From NCBI GenBank assembly GCA_964020085.1, contig OZ026600.1, positions 17,069,143-17,133,142 of the forward strand: a stretch of 64,000 nt of DNA, given 5' to 3'. The stretch's first letter is position 1. Each line of letters starts with the position of its first letter. Source of the DNA: Micromussa lordhowensis. Its lineage: Eukaryota > Cnidaria > Anthozoa > Scleractinia > Lobophylliidae. The translations under genes were made by a program, and so were the position numbers. Of the stretch, positions 51,401-60,826 are shown in pieces. The notes under the pieces were generated by a model that saw nothing but the letters and a program-made list of their open reading frames with translations, was not told the DNA's origin and did not search any database.

Positions 51401-54400
51401 TTGTGTGAGGCTGTCCCTAACTCTGCCCAACCCTCACTCACTTTTGAAAATTATCTTTTCTGAACCCTCAATCAAATTCTCGCTTACAGTATGTACATTA
51501 TATGAAATGTATGGTGACCAGTTCCACAAAATACAACATACCACACTTACCTGTGTTCTAAGGTCTAGCAATCTTTTTTCCTCGTATAATTTTCCATTTT
51601 GCAAATCATGATGATCTATTGGTCCATTTACTATAAGCTTTTCACCAACTGAATCAGAGATGCCATTTGCAGAGTCTGTAGTTCCGTTTAATTTCTTTGA
51701 GTTTACACCAATGTTTGAGTCACTTGAATTGTTATTAACTTCTGCAGGAGGAGTGCTCTTATCAACTAAATATCCAAAATTATCCACTCTAGAATCATCT
51801 TCACTGGACTCTCGATCGGTATGGTCTGAATAGTCTTCTTCATCATCCTCGTCTTCTTCAGAGTCATCATCATCCTCAAAATCATCATCACCATCATTAT
51901 CATTACATTTGTAATCCACAAAATTAACGTTGCTCATAAGGTCACAAGAAATGTCATCATCTGATCCCTGGGCATAACTATAAAAGTATTCTTTGTTTCT
52001 TTCCATGTTAAAACGAACTTGCTTCTTCGCAGGTGCATCCTATTCAACAAAGAAGAGCATGACAATTACTATCTGAAGCTGCATTACTACTTACATGTAT
52101 TAACAATACTACTGCAGACTGAAGGTTGGTAAAGTCTGCATACGAGCCAAGAGGCTCATTAAGCCAGAGCTTATCCCAGTTCTTGTAGCATGAAGCGACT
52201 AGGAGTATTTCTACTCCCCCTGGATGAGATGCTAGTCCTTCGCAGGGTTACCCGCAGCATTAAGTTCTCAAGTACCCATTTCTACACCTGGGTGGAGAGA
52301 GGCACTGTGAGAGTGAAGTGTCTTGCCCAAGAACACAACTCAATGTCCCCAGCAAGGCCTCGAACCTGGACCACTCGATCTAGAGACAAGCACACTAACC
52401 ATGAGCCAACTGCTCCTACCATGCAGACTGAAGACTGGAGGCTTTTTAGGGCAAAACAAACATCCAAAAACGAGTAGCTACTGGCAGCGAGAAACTAAAT
52501 TTATGGACAATATTACACTATGTAATATTTTCTGCGTTTCTGTCAAGCTATAAAAAAAAGTGGACGTTTGGGAGAACTACATTTAGAAAGGTTGTCAGAA
52601 TGAGACAATGAACTGTACATGTACATTGTACATGTACTGTAGGTGAATGTTCCAACAGCTCTCTAAAGTTCTCCCAAACTTTCATAAGAGTTTTTTTTTT
52701 AACTCAATAGACAGAAAATGTTTCATACATGTAATGTTTTGTGAGGATCAGAAAAGAAAGTCACTCATTTATTGCAAAATGCAAATTTTCCTCTTCTTAC
52801 AAAGCCATTGCATCAACATCTCATGCTAACTTTGCATTAAGTGTCGCAGTGGAAGCCTGTTAATATGATCACCAACAAACTATAAAAACTTGGCCAGGGT
52901 GGCTACATGTATATTATTGGTACAGTCAAATTTCATGACTGTTCTAAATTGATTGATGTCTTAACAGATATATCACACTATTGCACTTCTAAGCAACTGC
53001 TCTTCAATAAGCATCCAGACACTGATATGATTTAACAAAAATTGAAGCTTCAATCTGTATAGTCATGTATGTACAATATTAACAATGGAAATACACATAC
53101 AATGTATGAACATAGCTGGTTCAAGTGGCCGTATATAAACGGGATAAAATTATTATAAAGCCAAAAGGATTATACAGGTTGGGATTTCAGAATGTGGCTG
53201 TTGGCCATATTACTGGGGTGGCCGAATTAGTGGGTTTTCTTATAAGAAAATAAAGTGGGTGCTTTGCCGGTACAAAAAAGGAGGATGTGATAAGAACACG
53301 GACATGCCAATGAGGTGACCATAAATACAGGTTATAACTTAAAAAACTTAACAGAAATGTAGCTTTCAGAGCAGGCTTTTGTGGGTGTTTCATAGTAATG
53401 ATATCAACAAATTTTACCTCTTTGTTGGAAATGAATCAGCTAAAACTTTAGCAAAGCAACCTACCTTTCTAAAGCCATTTTTTGAGCTCTGAATTTTGTC
53501 TGCTTCTTCCAACAATGTGTCCAGATTTGAATCTGATGAACACTGCAAAAACATAAACAAGCAACTACACGTAAATAAGAGCATGAAATGCTCAACTTGC
53601 AGACAAAGTGGAGTGTTCCAGAAGGAGATTTGTCATTAACATGGAGAGTACAGTGACGACAAATTCAACAAAGAAAGTACAAATTTTCATCAACAAGTGT
53701 CTGAGGAGAATTCTGAGGGTATATTGGCCTGAGGTAATCACAAACAGAGATTTACACGTGTACTGTAGATAAGAACTGGTCAAGGGTCTTTCAACACAAC
53801 CATTACGGTAGATGCTGGAAATGGATTGGTCATATATATATACATGACTGTACTAAAGAGAGATTCTTGCCAAAATGGAAAATAAAACGAAGTGTTATCA
53901 ATATTTAAGCTTAAATAATTTCCCAAAAACGAAAATTGTACTGTCCAAATGGGCGAGTGATCGATGATTTGTATTTGCCCGACACTTTTCACACTCACAT
54001 TGGTGAGCTGGCAAGCGCTATTTTCCAACACTGATACTGTAACTATGAAACACATGTAATGAACTCAGCCACTCACCTCTGATGACGAACGATACTGTCG
54101 TCCAAGAAATTCGAACTCACCATTTAGGAGTGGTTTTTGATTAAGGACTATTGGGTCTTTCACCATTGTACGAGACACTTTACCATGAACCTTAAAGAAG
54201 CAACATACAATATCATATTTACATATAGCTTAACTCACAGCACATAGAGAGAATAAAGGGATTCTTAAAAAATGCACAGCAAAGTGTAGAGGCCTTGTGT
54301 GCCACTTGACACAAAGTGGACAGGTACATGTAACAGGCAGGTAAACAATGCTCAACAACTTTTCATGAATCGCTTCAAGTGCTACAAGGAATTCGGCCAG

Positions 54401-56511
54401 CACTATGACTTTTGAGTGTATTAAAATGAGTCATTAATTGATAGGAATTTTCTTCGGATAAAGAGATCAGGTTGGAAAGTGTGCATATAAACTCTGTTAT
54501 AGGGTCAGCCCTAGGATAGGATAGAGGGTTACCCTAGCAAGCGGGTTACCCAGGTAGGCAGGTTACCCTATCTACGTGCTAGGGTTACCCTGGCAGGCGG
54601 GTTAACTTTTTCCCTTGTAAACACTCCAGGTAAGGTTAATTCGCCCACCCGGGTTAACTATCTAATTGTTTCCAAACCCTTTGAGTGTGACTGTGCATTA
54701 CGTTGTCCCAGACTGTAGGGTTTACCCCTACCTGTGAAATTTTGTTTGTAAACCCGGGCTATCTTTTGCCCTCCAGCCAGGGTTCACCTGCTTGCTAGGG
54801 TAACCCTCCCTCCTTGTAAACAGGCCCTAAATACTTAAAAGCCAACAACTACATGTATAGGGATGTGTTAAAAACATGAAATGGCAAATGATGAAATGGC
54901 ACTACGGTTAGCCTAAATAGCACTCAGGTTAGCACTGACTTGACAGAGGAAAGCTCTCAATAAAATTGTTATTTTAACCCTTACAGACATCCATTTTTCA
55001 CATTGACTCTTTCTCATAGTGCCACCACTTTGTCACTTCACCATTTCGTGTTTTAAATACGCTCCAAGTTTAAAGAGGTTAAAAGTTTAATCAGAGTTCT
55101 TCAGAAAAAGTTCTCAGCTTTTCAAGCAAGCAAAGAGCAGGAAAATAAATTATACACTACTACTACAAACATTAACCTCTTGAATCACACCTTACACTTC
55201 TTTTAAGAGCTGAGTTAGAGTTAAATTTCATGAACAACAAAACAATCCTGCTATTGCTTTTTTTTGTTTTTGTTCTGGCTAAACTCCTGTGTAGAAATCT
55301 ATTGTCTATGATCCGTCTCACTGACTGTGTTGCAAGGCCTAAACATCACTTTTTTTAATATCGATAATTCAACAGCCAAATTCCTTTTCTTAAAAAAAGC
55401 ACTAAGTTATTATAAGTTTCCAAAATTGCATGTTTATACACGGAAACAAACTGGAGCATTGGATGTCGAGCTTCATGAAACAATTTATGTCCTTGTTTAA
55501 ATTTCTGAAGCTTTAAATAAGTAAAACTGAACCAATACTTAATTCATTTTAGGGTCGCAAAACAATTATTGTGTCGAAAAAATTAACATGACAAAACTCG
55601 TAACTTAACTACAGTGAATAATAGAAAAGTGGATTTTCGTCGCTATTATAGTTACACGTAACTTCGGTCTATAGAACCGTTTTGCCGCGGAAGATAGCAA
55701 GAAAAGTCATATACTCGAATATCTGTCAGATACGATGTAATCTCAACTAACAGACAAAATTATCAAGAACAATGTTTACCGCGTCAACAACAAAAATATT
55801 AGAATCCTTTTAGTTTCATTAGCAAGACAACTCAAAGCATCTGCACGCTTACAATGTATTCTGTTTTTCATTACTTCTACCTCATCAAAAAGCGATTTAG
55901 CTTTCGTACTATTGAGCACTGCCCGTTCTCTTGCAAGTTTACAACCATCGAAAAGGCAAACAAGAATTAATCGTTTGTACAACACACCGAAGAGCGACAA
56001 TATATAAGCTTAGTCCTCACAAGAATTTAGCATCTGTTCACCTTTCTTTTCATCGAAGAGGAACCCTGCCACGACCGGTTTTCATACAAAGGACGAAACC
56101 TGGCGAAAATAGTATAATAAAGTAAGTTTACGATTCTGAAAAATACAATCATAGCGCTACAAAAACGAGTTAAATCGAAGCCGGACAACCGATCGCAATT
56201 CTCGATTCTCGATCGACGTGGTGCGATCAGCCGGAAACAAGGAAATTATAATCAAATATACTTTGACACTTAAAAACCATCACAGAGCCAAAAAATCGGG
56301 TTTCTTTGTCATTTTCAGAAGGAACAGTCAATCTTGCTACGGTAAAATCATGGCGAACGAGTTGAAAAGCCATCACATACCGCGGTTGCCCCTCATGTAT
56401 TATTACGAAGAACTACGCTAAGATAATGTTCCTCTGACTAGAAATAATCGAACAGCATACCTGACTATAGTCTGCTTTCCTCTCCATTAAAAGTTCCGTC
56501 ATTTCGACCAT
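42043..56511 (-). CDS. Coiled-coil protein with RVxF motif, acidic run and C-terminal CaaX box; 12 exons, 618 aa
   Basis: I do not recognise the family. The twelve exons join in phase from MVEMTELLMERKADYSQ to a terminal CAIM and stop. Order: short N-terminal part (1-81); KKQVRF at 86-91, which fits the PP1-docking pattern [RK]xVxF; an acidic run at about 128-150; a Ser/Asn-rich linker to about 235; heptad-like Glu/Lys/Leu-rich coiled coil at about 245-415; a Ser/Pro break; more coiled coil at about 440-505; a basic Ser/Pro/Arg-rich tail; then CAIM (615-618). CAIM is a classic CaaX box, with Met favouring farnesyl transfer, and is the ending I know from lamin B1. There is no lamin rod or tail domain, so this is not a lamin. 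Likely membrane- or lamina-tethered scaffold; centrosomal or ciliary function is a guess supported only by an X-box-like promoter motif. Runs tail-to-tail with KNTC1. Confidence 0.85.
43219..43236 (+). repeat. Poly-C run
   Basis: About 18 C in a row in an intron. Likely length-variable and an assembly weak spot. Confidence 0.85.
43464..43614 (-). CDS. CaaX coiled-coil gene exon 11
   Basis: Completes Arg, then SSSRASVASKGVDLRIEELK through NRQLLEELFSLKKACEGKDE to ELKEK; the second coiled-coil block. Sites are gttttag and aag|gtaaga. Confidence 0.86.
43933..44054 (-). CDS. CaaX coiled-coil gene exon 10
   Basis: Reads ELDTLAKELEAKKAKLLHKH and on to AVSTPPLRV plus two bases. The coiled coil ends in a Ser/Thr-Pro linker (STPP). 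Sites are tctcgtag and ag|gtatgg. Confidence 0.85.
44624..44709. mobile_element. Perfect-stem hairpin MITE (about 86 bp)
   Basis: caacctcgtttccagggtct then catcttaccgcccc pairs with ggggcggtaagatg then gcctggaaacgagattgg, leaving a loop of about 13 bases (tggagcgagcgag). Confidence 0.85.
45002..45082 (-). CDS. CaaX coiled-coil gene exon 9
   Basis: 27 codons, IREYEEYLNRRHAVCNGKEQ DLDVLQN, phase 0/0, between tctaatgcag and aat|gtaagt. Confidence 0.85.
45604..45659 (+). repeat. 11-base minisatellite, about 5 copies
   Basis: Unit ctaccgacaag, three perfect copies and two with one or two changes (ctaccgacagg, ttaccgacag). In the intron between exons 8 and 9. Confidence 0.88.
45868..45936 (-). 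CDS. CaaX coiled-coil gene exon 8
   Basis: 23 codons, AAISQMEKDLNQRTQEVKER DKE, phase 0/0, between tttaaacag and gag|gtatgt. Confidence 0.85.
47031..47075 (+). repeat. GC-rich short tandem repeat
   Basis: Overlapping cgggacgggg / gggcgggacggg pentamer-like runs in an intron that is otherwise AT-rich. Confidence 0.6.
47387..47468 (-). CDS. CaaX coiled-coil gene exon 7
   Basis: Completes Lys, then RKFEEELEEFRNEKKLEERR QRYYEHE. Sites are tgtttttaag and gaa|gtatgt. Confidence 0.85.
48100..48188 (-). CDS. CaaX coiled-coil gene exon 6
   Basis: Reads MDKFQKELEDRKRHYITEME and on to RRREEQ plus two bases. Sites are aattattgtag and aa|gtaaga. Confidence 0.85.
48460..48663. mobile_element. MITE family A fragment, inverted
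   Basis: Shares acatttaaaagatggggtag, atcatatgctaatgagacaa and ctctcgtaagcgacca with 59250-59350 on the opposite strand, and ends ggaggttcgactgta. A further fragment is at about 48860-48917 (gaggtggtcgc). Confidence 0.65.
49141..49248 (-). CDS. CaaX coiled-coil gene exon 5
   Basis: 36 codons, VLQLESSLRAKQDSAENEMS and on to KKTREDTKKE; start of the coiled coil. Sites are accattatag and gag|gtatga. The TTAA element lies in the intron just upstream. Confidence 0.86.
49304..50963. mobile_element. piggyBac-like non-autonomous element with TTAA target sites (1,660 bp)
   Basis: The left end GGTATCAGTGTACCCCAAAT and the right end, its exact inverse over 20 bases, are each flanked by TTAA (49300-49303 and 50964-50967). 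TTAA duplication is the hallmark of piggyBac insertions. No transposase is seen. An ORF with one internal TAG lies on the minus strand (50265-50624). The element lies in the intron upstream of exon 5. Confidence 0.8.
50265..50624 (-). pseudogene. Small basic/acidic ORF in the TTAA element, broken by one TAG
   Basis: Reads MSSKKKRRPCPFASAKKPSK RKKVSKSFDKYR and on to SYFER, then TAG at 50481-50483, then in the same frame KLISQDEEEQSQWENETVSA and on to SVTPILAFL and a stop. About 119 codons apart from the TAG. The start is rich in Lys/Arg and looks like a nuclear-localisation signal; the second half is acidic and Gln-rich. I do not recognise the protein. It could be a captured host fragment, an accessory protein, or a chance frame. 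Confidence 0.4.
50968..51276. mobile_element. MITE family G, copy 3, sharing a TTAA with the piggyBac-like element
   Basis: Lies between TTAA at 50964-50967 and TTAA at 51277-51280. gaggctggtaacagtttcca at the left and gggtccagagccacc at the right match the head-to-head pair at 12830-13382. Confidence 0.75.
51551..52039 (-). CDS. CaaX coiled-coil gene exon 4 (RVxF and acidic run)
   Basis: 163 codons from DAPAKKQVRFNMERNKEYFY through an Asp/Glu run (about 20 of 23 residues acidic) to NGKLYEEKRLLDLRTQ. Sites are gttgaatag and cag|gtaagt. By far the longest internal exon. Confidence 0.87.
52131..52420 (-). mobile_element. tRNA-derived SINE, family 1, copy 4
   Basis: The minus-strand head is ggagcagttggctcatggtt then agtgtgcttg and ggttcgaggccttgc. 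The body matches copies 1-3; the tail is gagcctcttggctcgtatgc. Lies about 90 bases beyond the exon 4 acceptor. Confidence 0.85.
52430..53460. other. Intron 3 remainder: nothing recognised
   Basis: AT-rich, with a palindromic tacatgta-rich patch at about 52610-52640. No exon or transposon end seen. Confidence 0.45.
53465..53542 (-). CDS. CaaX coiled-coil gene exon 3
   Basis: 26 codons, CSSDSNLDTLLEEADKIQSS KNGFRK, phase 0/0, between tttttgcag and aag|gtaggt. Confidence 0.85.
54077..54190 (-). CDS. CaaX coiled-coil gene exon 2
   Basis: 38 codons, VHGKVSRTMVKDPIVLNQKP and on to GRQYRSSSE, phase 0/0, between tctttaag and gag|gtgagt. Confidence 0.85.
54501..54828. mobile_element. MITE with telomere-like GGGTTACCC arms (328 bp)
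   Basis: Left arm agagggttaccctagcaagc gggtt; right arm the inverse (acctgcttgctagggtaacc ctccc). The internal agggttaccctgg and gggttaac blocks resemble TTAGGG units but are not a telomeric array. Confidence 0.78.
55776..56000 (-). other. Open frame in intron 1, possible exon or gene relic
   Basis: The minus strand reads CKLARERAVLNSTKAKSLFD and EVEVMKNRIHCKRADALSCL, followed by a possible donor (gcg|gtaaac). It reads rather like protein but matches nothing I know, and it is not needed to join exons 1 and 2. An optional exon, a retro-relic or chance are all possible. Confidence 0.2.
56461..56511 (-). CDS. CaaX coiled-coil gene exon 1 (start)
   Basis: 17 codons, MVEMTELLMERKADYSQ, donor cag|gtatgc. 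The start is the first ATG of an exon whose frame fits exon 2. Two in-frame downstream ATGs (Met4, Met9) are possible alternatives. Confidence 0.78.
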
Positions 56512-56610
56512 ATTGAGCGCAAATCTAACTAGCCCATTTCTGCTACAAACTTCCTCCGCTTGTTCGCAAAGTGATCTTACACGAAGTACTGGAACGTCAG
56601 GTTATGATTG

Positions 56611-56624
56611 TTCACCATGGAAAC
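56611..56624 (-). promoter_or_regulatory. RFX X-box-like motif upstream of the CaaX coiled-coil gene
   Basis: The gene strand reads GTTTCCATGGTGAA, 13 of 14 positions of the RYYNYYWWRRNRAC X-box. It lies 100-113 bases upstream of the start codon. X-boxes bind RFX factors and mark many ciliary genes. Confidence 0.35.
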
Positions 56625-56823
56625 GGCAATGTGACATTTGACAAGGGGACTGCAAGCACATTTCTGCGAGCATCTATCTTATTTTTTATTTTTATTTTTA
56701 TTTTTTTTCGGAGAGTCTAGTCTAGTCATTTTTAGATGGCTATTTTTCTTTGGAGGTCGAGGAAGAAATATTCCAGGTACCTCAACTACGAGTGAGAACT
56801 TTGATAGCTAATAGCTAATTCAG

Positions 56824-56920
56824 CTAAAAACAATAGACCTCAGCACGAGGCTCCGGGGAATAAACCTCACAAACTCTGTAGTTATTCCCCAGAGCCACGT
56901 GCTGAGGTCTCTTGTTTTAG
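56824..56920. mobile_element. Palindromic MITE (97 bp)
   Basis: ctaaaaacaatagacctcag cacgaggctccggggaataa pairs with ttattccccagagccacgtg ctgaggtctcttgttttag. Confidence 0.82.
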
Positions 56921-58059
56921 GCTCGATTTCAATATATATCGAAATTGGGCTAATCCTGCTCGTGGTTTTCGCTGCAGAGTTTCACAGCAACGTGTTTTGT
57001 TTCGAATTTCTCTGAACGAACATTCTTGCGCGAACTTCGCGAACTAACTAACATCAGAAGCTACTCACCTAGCTTCTGCTAACATACTAAGCAATTAAAA
57101 AAAATGACACGTGCACACAAAACTTGTTACATTAGGGATGGACCATTTTTTTGGGGGGGGTGGGGGGTGGGGTTTGGCAATTTCACAATTTGGCTTCGCG
57201 TTCTTCGTACTCTGTTCAGTTTTAGTTAGGAGTCGGCTGTACAAAGGCTATTTTGAGCGACAGTTCCCGCTTTCCGAGCTGGGCTTTTCGCAGCTCGACT
57301 TTTGGACAAGTCTATTGAGGGCGTGATTCACCTCACTGGAGTGAAACCAAACAGCTACCTCTTCTTACCCTTCAAATTGCACCCATCCCATTCCTACTCC
57401 TTAAATTTGCGCGGTTCCAGGCAAGGCACGCATTTTTTTCTAGGAAACAGGTACAAACATGAAAAATTATCTGAACTATCAGTTAGATCTAATTTCGCTG
57501 AGAATTGCCACATGCTCTTTTCTCTTTTCTCATTTAGCCGACTCCTTTTTATATCGGTAAGAAGCATAGGCGCTTTCAAACCACATCAGAACGACATTTA
57601 ACCGTAGCGCTCCATCAAACATACCAAAGTGTCTTAAATGTCGTGTTCAAGAGAAGCTTTCTAAGTTATTTACTATACAAACACTACACAACCTTTTTTA
57701 TAATTCTCTTTAATATATAAAGGAAATTAAAAAAAAGTCAAGTCAAATTAAATCTGGCGTTGGGCCTTGATTCATATAAACAAAGTAGCGACTTAATTAT
57801 TTCATCGGGGCAAACGTTATTAAGACTGAACTCCGTAAAACACCCAGATATTTTAGAGATTTCTCATGTCAAATTCGTACAAGAGCGTCTGAGTGGAGTC
57901 CAATTCGGTCTGTAATCATACGAGTGATAACAAAATCGGCCTTCATGGCAGTAAGAATCAGATTCCCTATTTGATTTTTTTTTTCCTCGCAACCGCTATT
58001 CCAGTTGCCATGTTCTATCCAGCCTTCAATTTACCCTTCGCGAGACAAAATAAATATAT
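56921..58059. other. Intergenic DNA with a poly-G run
   Basis: A G-rich run at about 57150-57175 follows ggatggaccatttttttggg, which resembles the end of the Harbinger-like element at 34775. The rest (57180-58059) shows nothing recognisable. Confidence 0.5.
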
Positions 58060-58303
58060 AACAATTATTCCATGAGCCCGAGTTGGATATGAAGTGATAA
58101 GTAACTTATCACTTCATATCCAACAAGGGCGAATGGAATAATTGTTTTAGTAAATTCTCAAACCGGGTTTTGCCACCAATTCGGCCACGGGGCTGAAGTT
58201 GAAAACTTCGTGCGGAAAATTTTAAACTTGGCGCACTATTTTCCATATGACGTAAAACTCGGAGTTTTTTTAGCCAATTAAAAAGCTAGAAATGCAATAG
58301 TTG
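58060..58303. mobile_element. Palindromic element family J, copy 2
   Basis: taacaattattccatgagcc, then gttggatatgaagtgataag / cttatcacttcatatccaac with almost no loop, then the same tail as 18500-18806 with small deletions. Confidence 0.78.
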
Positions 58304-58342
58304 GAGCTGAGAATTTACTCAATAGATTTAGCCAAGCTCCTG

Positions 58343-58437
58343 GGTCGGGTTGTTCAAAGCTCGATTAAGCTAACCCAGGATAAGGGAGAATTTTGATCTG
58401 ACTCTTGTATCTTTGCGATGAGGTTTTCTGTGTTTAC
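58343..58437. mobile_element. Half copy of MITE family D
   Basis: gggttgttcaaagctcgatt aagctaacccaggat matches the left arm at 5978. The right arm is missing. Confidence 0.55.
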
Positions 58438-58607
58438 AAGAAAACGTTTTACTTCGGTTAACCGACATGAGCCCGCGATCCAATCGAAAATCAGCACTTG
58501 TACGAGACGTCCAGCGACGTCGATGACATGGAAGGCTGGATAACGCGATCCACTGGATAAATCGCTATCCAGTGGCATTTGCACAGTTCAGACAACTTTC
58601 ACTGCAC

Positions 58608-58692
58608 CTTAGGTCCTCCACAGACTAGGGATTTAGTTGTCGACAACTATTTGTGATCGACAACTAAATCCCTAGTCTGTGGAGGGCCTTAG
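58608..58692. mobile_element. Hairpin MITE (85 bp)
   Basis: tcctccacagactagggatt tagttgtcgacaac pairs with gatcgacaactaaatcccta gtctgtggagg across a loop of about 10 bases. The stem is nearly perfect. Confidence 0.85.
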
Positions 58693-58768
58693 ACACATAA
58701 GATCATCTCCACGTGCTATTTAATGGAAAGGGAGCTTTATGTTGATAACTGTTTTTAATTATTCAAAA

Positions 58769-59658
58769 TACAGTCGAACCTCCCGTAAGCGACCACCCAA
58801 TATGTCAAGCCCTGGTAGTCGCTTACGGGAGGTGCTCGCACAGGGTGCTCTCACATCCGTTTAGAATATGAATAAAAGATCAACCTACCTTTATCGCGCG
58901 GGCTATCGCGCGTGTTTTGTGTTGTGGCGGCCATTTTGAATTTTTAATGTCGCGCGTGCTAGTACGAGGTCTGGAACCGAGAATTTAAGAAGTCTGGGCC
59001 TCGCAAATTTTCGGAGGATCCGATCTCTCACCGAGGATAATAAAGTAACAAGTGTCATTTTCTTAGATCTCCGAGGAGGCTCCGAGTGATTTCCGTATTT
59101 TCGGTTCCAGACCTCGCACTAGCAGACCGCGCGAACATCTAAAATTCAAAATGGCCGCCACAAAACACAAAACACGCGCGACAGCCCGCGCGATATTAAA
59201 GCTGGGTTGATCTTTTATTCATATTCTAAACGGATGTGAGGGCTCACTGTGTGCTTGCTTACGAGAGCTTTGAAAATATTGGGTAAAATTTTGTCTCATT
59301 AGCATATGATAACTGCAGACACCTACCCCATCTTTTAAATGTTGTATTCATGTGAAAAGTCAATTTCGAGAAAGAAAAATCCGGTACTTCCCATTCAGAA
59401 ATTTCCGTCTGTTGTCTTACCCAGGAATGTTACACCTTATTATCGAATTTCTGCACTATTATCTGTCAAATGGTCGCTTACGGGAGGTTAAAAACAAAAG
59501 AAAATTTCAAACTTTCATTTCTAAAAGTGGTCGCGGTGGCTTACGAGAGGTGGTCGCTTACAAGAGGTTTCAAATACAGTGATTTGGCTTGGAAACGTTT
59601 GGTATTTTGGAAAGCTGGTCGCTGACGAGAGGTGGTCGCAACCGGAGGTTGGACTGTT
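58769..59658. mobile_element. MITE family A, copy 3, with a nested element
   Basis: Starts TACAGTCGAACCTCCCGTAA and ends ggaggttggactgt. Both sides carry gaggtggtcgctta blocks. A separate palindromic element occupies 58839-59251 inside it. Confidence 0.8.
58839..59251. mobile_element. Foldback element nested in MITE A copy 3 (413 bp)
   Basis: Arms of about 100 bases (cacagggtgctctcacatcc, tttagaatatgaataaaaga, gtgttttgtgttgtggcggc) are inverted at the right side. A second inverted pair, cgaggtctggaaccgaga / tcggttccagacctcg, lies inside. Confidence 0.85.
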
Positions 59659-59664
59659 GTCGGT

Positions 59665-60029
59665 TTGTGAGTTACTGCGCCAGCTAGCTCACGCGAGATG
59701 GCGAAACCGCTTTTTGAAAAGTTTATGAGTTTGAATTGATGAATTTGTCTAAATTCTTCGCCTTTTTCTTTGCTCGATACTTTGGAAAACTTTACTTGGT
59801 TACACTGAATGAATTTCTTTAGGTTCTGAAGGGAATTTGCTGCTGAAAAGTCGACGTATTCAAGTAACTCGCCGAAAAATTCATTGCTTGTCGGTATCCA
59901 TCTAGCCTGCGTTGCAGACGAAACTAAACCCGGTATACCGGGTTTAGTTTCGTCTGCAACGCAGGCTAGTATCCATCTGGCACCCTCATATTGCTTCAGG
60001 GATTCAGAAACAAAACAAACAACAAGCAA
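59665..60029 (-). other. Open frame interrupted in frame by a palindromic MITE
   Basis: The minus strand reads SESLKQYEGARW, then 25 codons supplied by the palindrome plus target repeat, then PTSNEFFGELLEYVDFSAAN SLQNLKKFIQCNQ and on. It looks somewhat protein-like but matches no family I know, and there is no clear splice context. Could be the relic of a gene exon. The plus strand is also open here. Confidence 0.25.
59904..59969. mobile_element. 66 bp perfect palindromic insertion with 9-base direct repeats
   Basis: Every base pairs around the centre cggta|taccg at 59935/59936 when two flanking bases are included (59902-59969). tatccatct flanks it on both sides (59895-59903 and 59970-59978), as expected for a target duplication of 8-9 bases (hAT- or Mutator-like). 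Confidence 0.85.
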
Positions 60030-60814
60030 TTATCCAAAAGGAAGAAAAGAAAAATACTACAACAAGAAAAGTGATAAAGAAGCACAAGCTGTGATAGACG
60101 CAATTTCCGCCGCTATCTAGAGTCCAGTCTACATTCCGCGGGAGGAGCGCAGCGCAGGCTTCTTTTCCGGAAGGGACTGGTAACCGCTCAAGAATGTTAT
60201 TTGGCGCGCGAGACGGAGCTGGTTGCTGCGTGCAGAACGAAAACAGCTTCAAAACGAGGCTTGGAGTTAACAAGCAAAAAGGCTATTTAAAACTACGTCA
60301 AAAAAAAATCCAACAACAACAATTCGCAACACAATGCTTTATTCTGCAGATAAAAGCGACAGCATTCTTGTTCCCATAGCGTGCCAAGGCTCCGCCGGCT
60401 AAGAGATGAGAAAAGGGCTATGGGAACGAGAATGAAGCGACAGCTGCACAAGAAGAACACATTCGCATGCACTTGGATAACTTTCGTCATCTACTTTGCA
60501 TTAATATCAATTTTCTTTTCTCCTTTTATTGTATTTTAAGCGCGCCATGATCAGGTTTCCTCGATGATGTTGAAACGGAACAGCATTTCAAAAATACATG
60601 CAAACAGTTTTCCGTGTAAATTAATGATTATTTGCTTTCTTTTCAAAATACTGACAAGCTGACAGTTTTCACTAAGTTTCCAATTTGCAACACAAAAGCA
60701 GGTTGATAGAAAACAAATCAAGAGAAAATCAAGAGCCCAAAAAATAAATTGGCAGTGACTCGTAGCCGATCAATCAGAAGAAAACTATATATTCGGTTGG
60801 AAACTAAACTTCAA

Positions 60815-60826
60815 TGTATATATACG
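60815..60826 (+). promoter_or_regulatory. TATA-like box for the GPCR gene
   Basis: tgtatatatacg about 140 bases before the start codon. It implies a short 5' UTR of roughly 100-115 bases with no intron. Confidence 0.5.

Noticed and set aside
54501..54828. Interstitial telomere array
   Set aside because: The gggttaccc blocks are arms of an inverted-repeat element, not head-to-tail TTAGGG units.
42043..56511. Lamin or Spindly as the identity of the coiled-coil gene
   Set aside because: No lamin rod or Ig tail, and the N-terminal coiled-coil boxes of Spindly are absent; only the CaaX end is shared.
60004..60273. OTU-protease-like phrase GGNCVYHSLC on the minus strand
   Set aside because: Only about ten residues fit; no His box or domain follows, and the plus strand is equally open.
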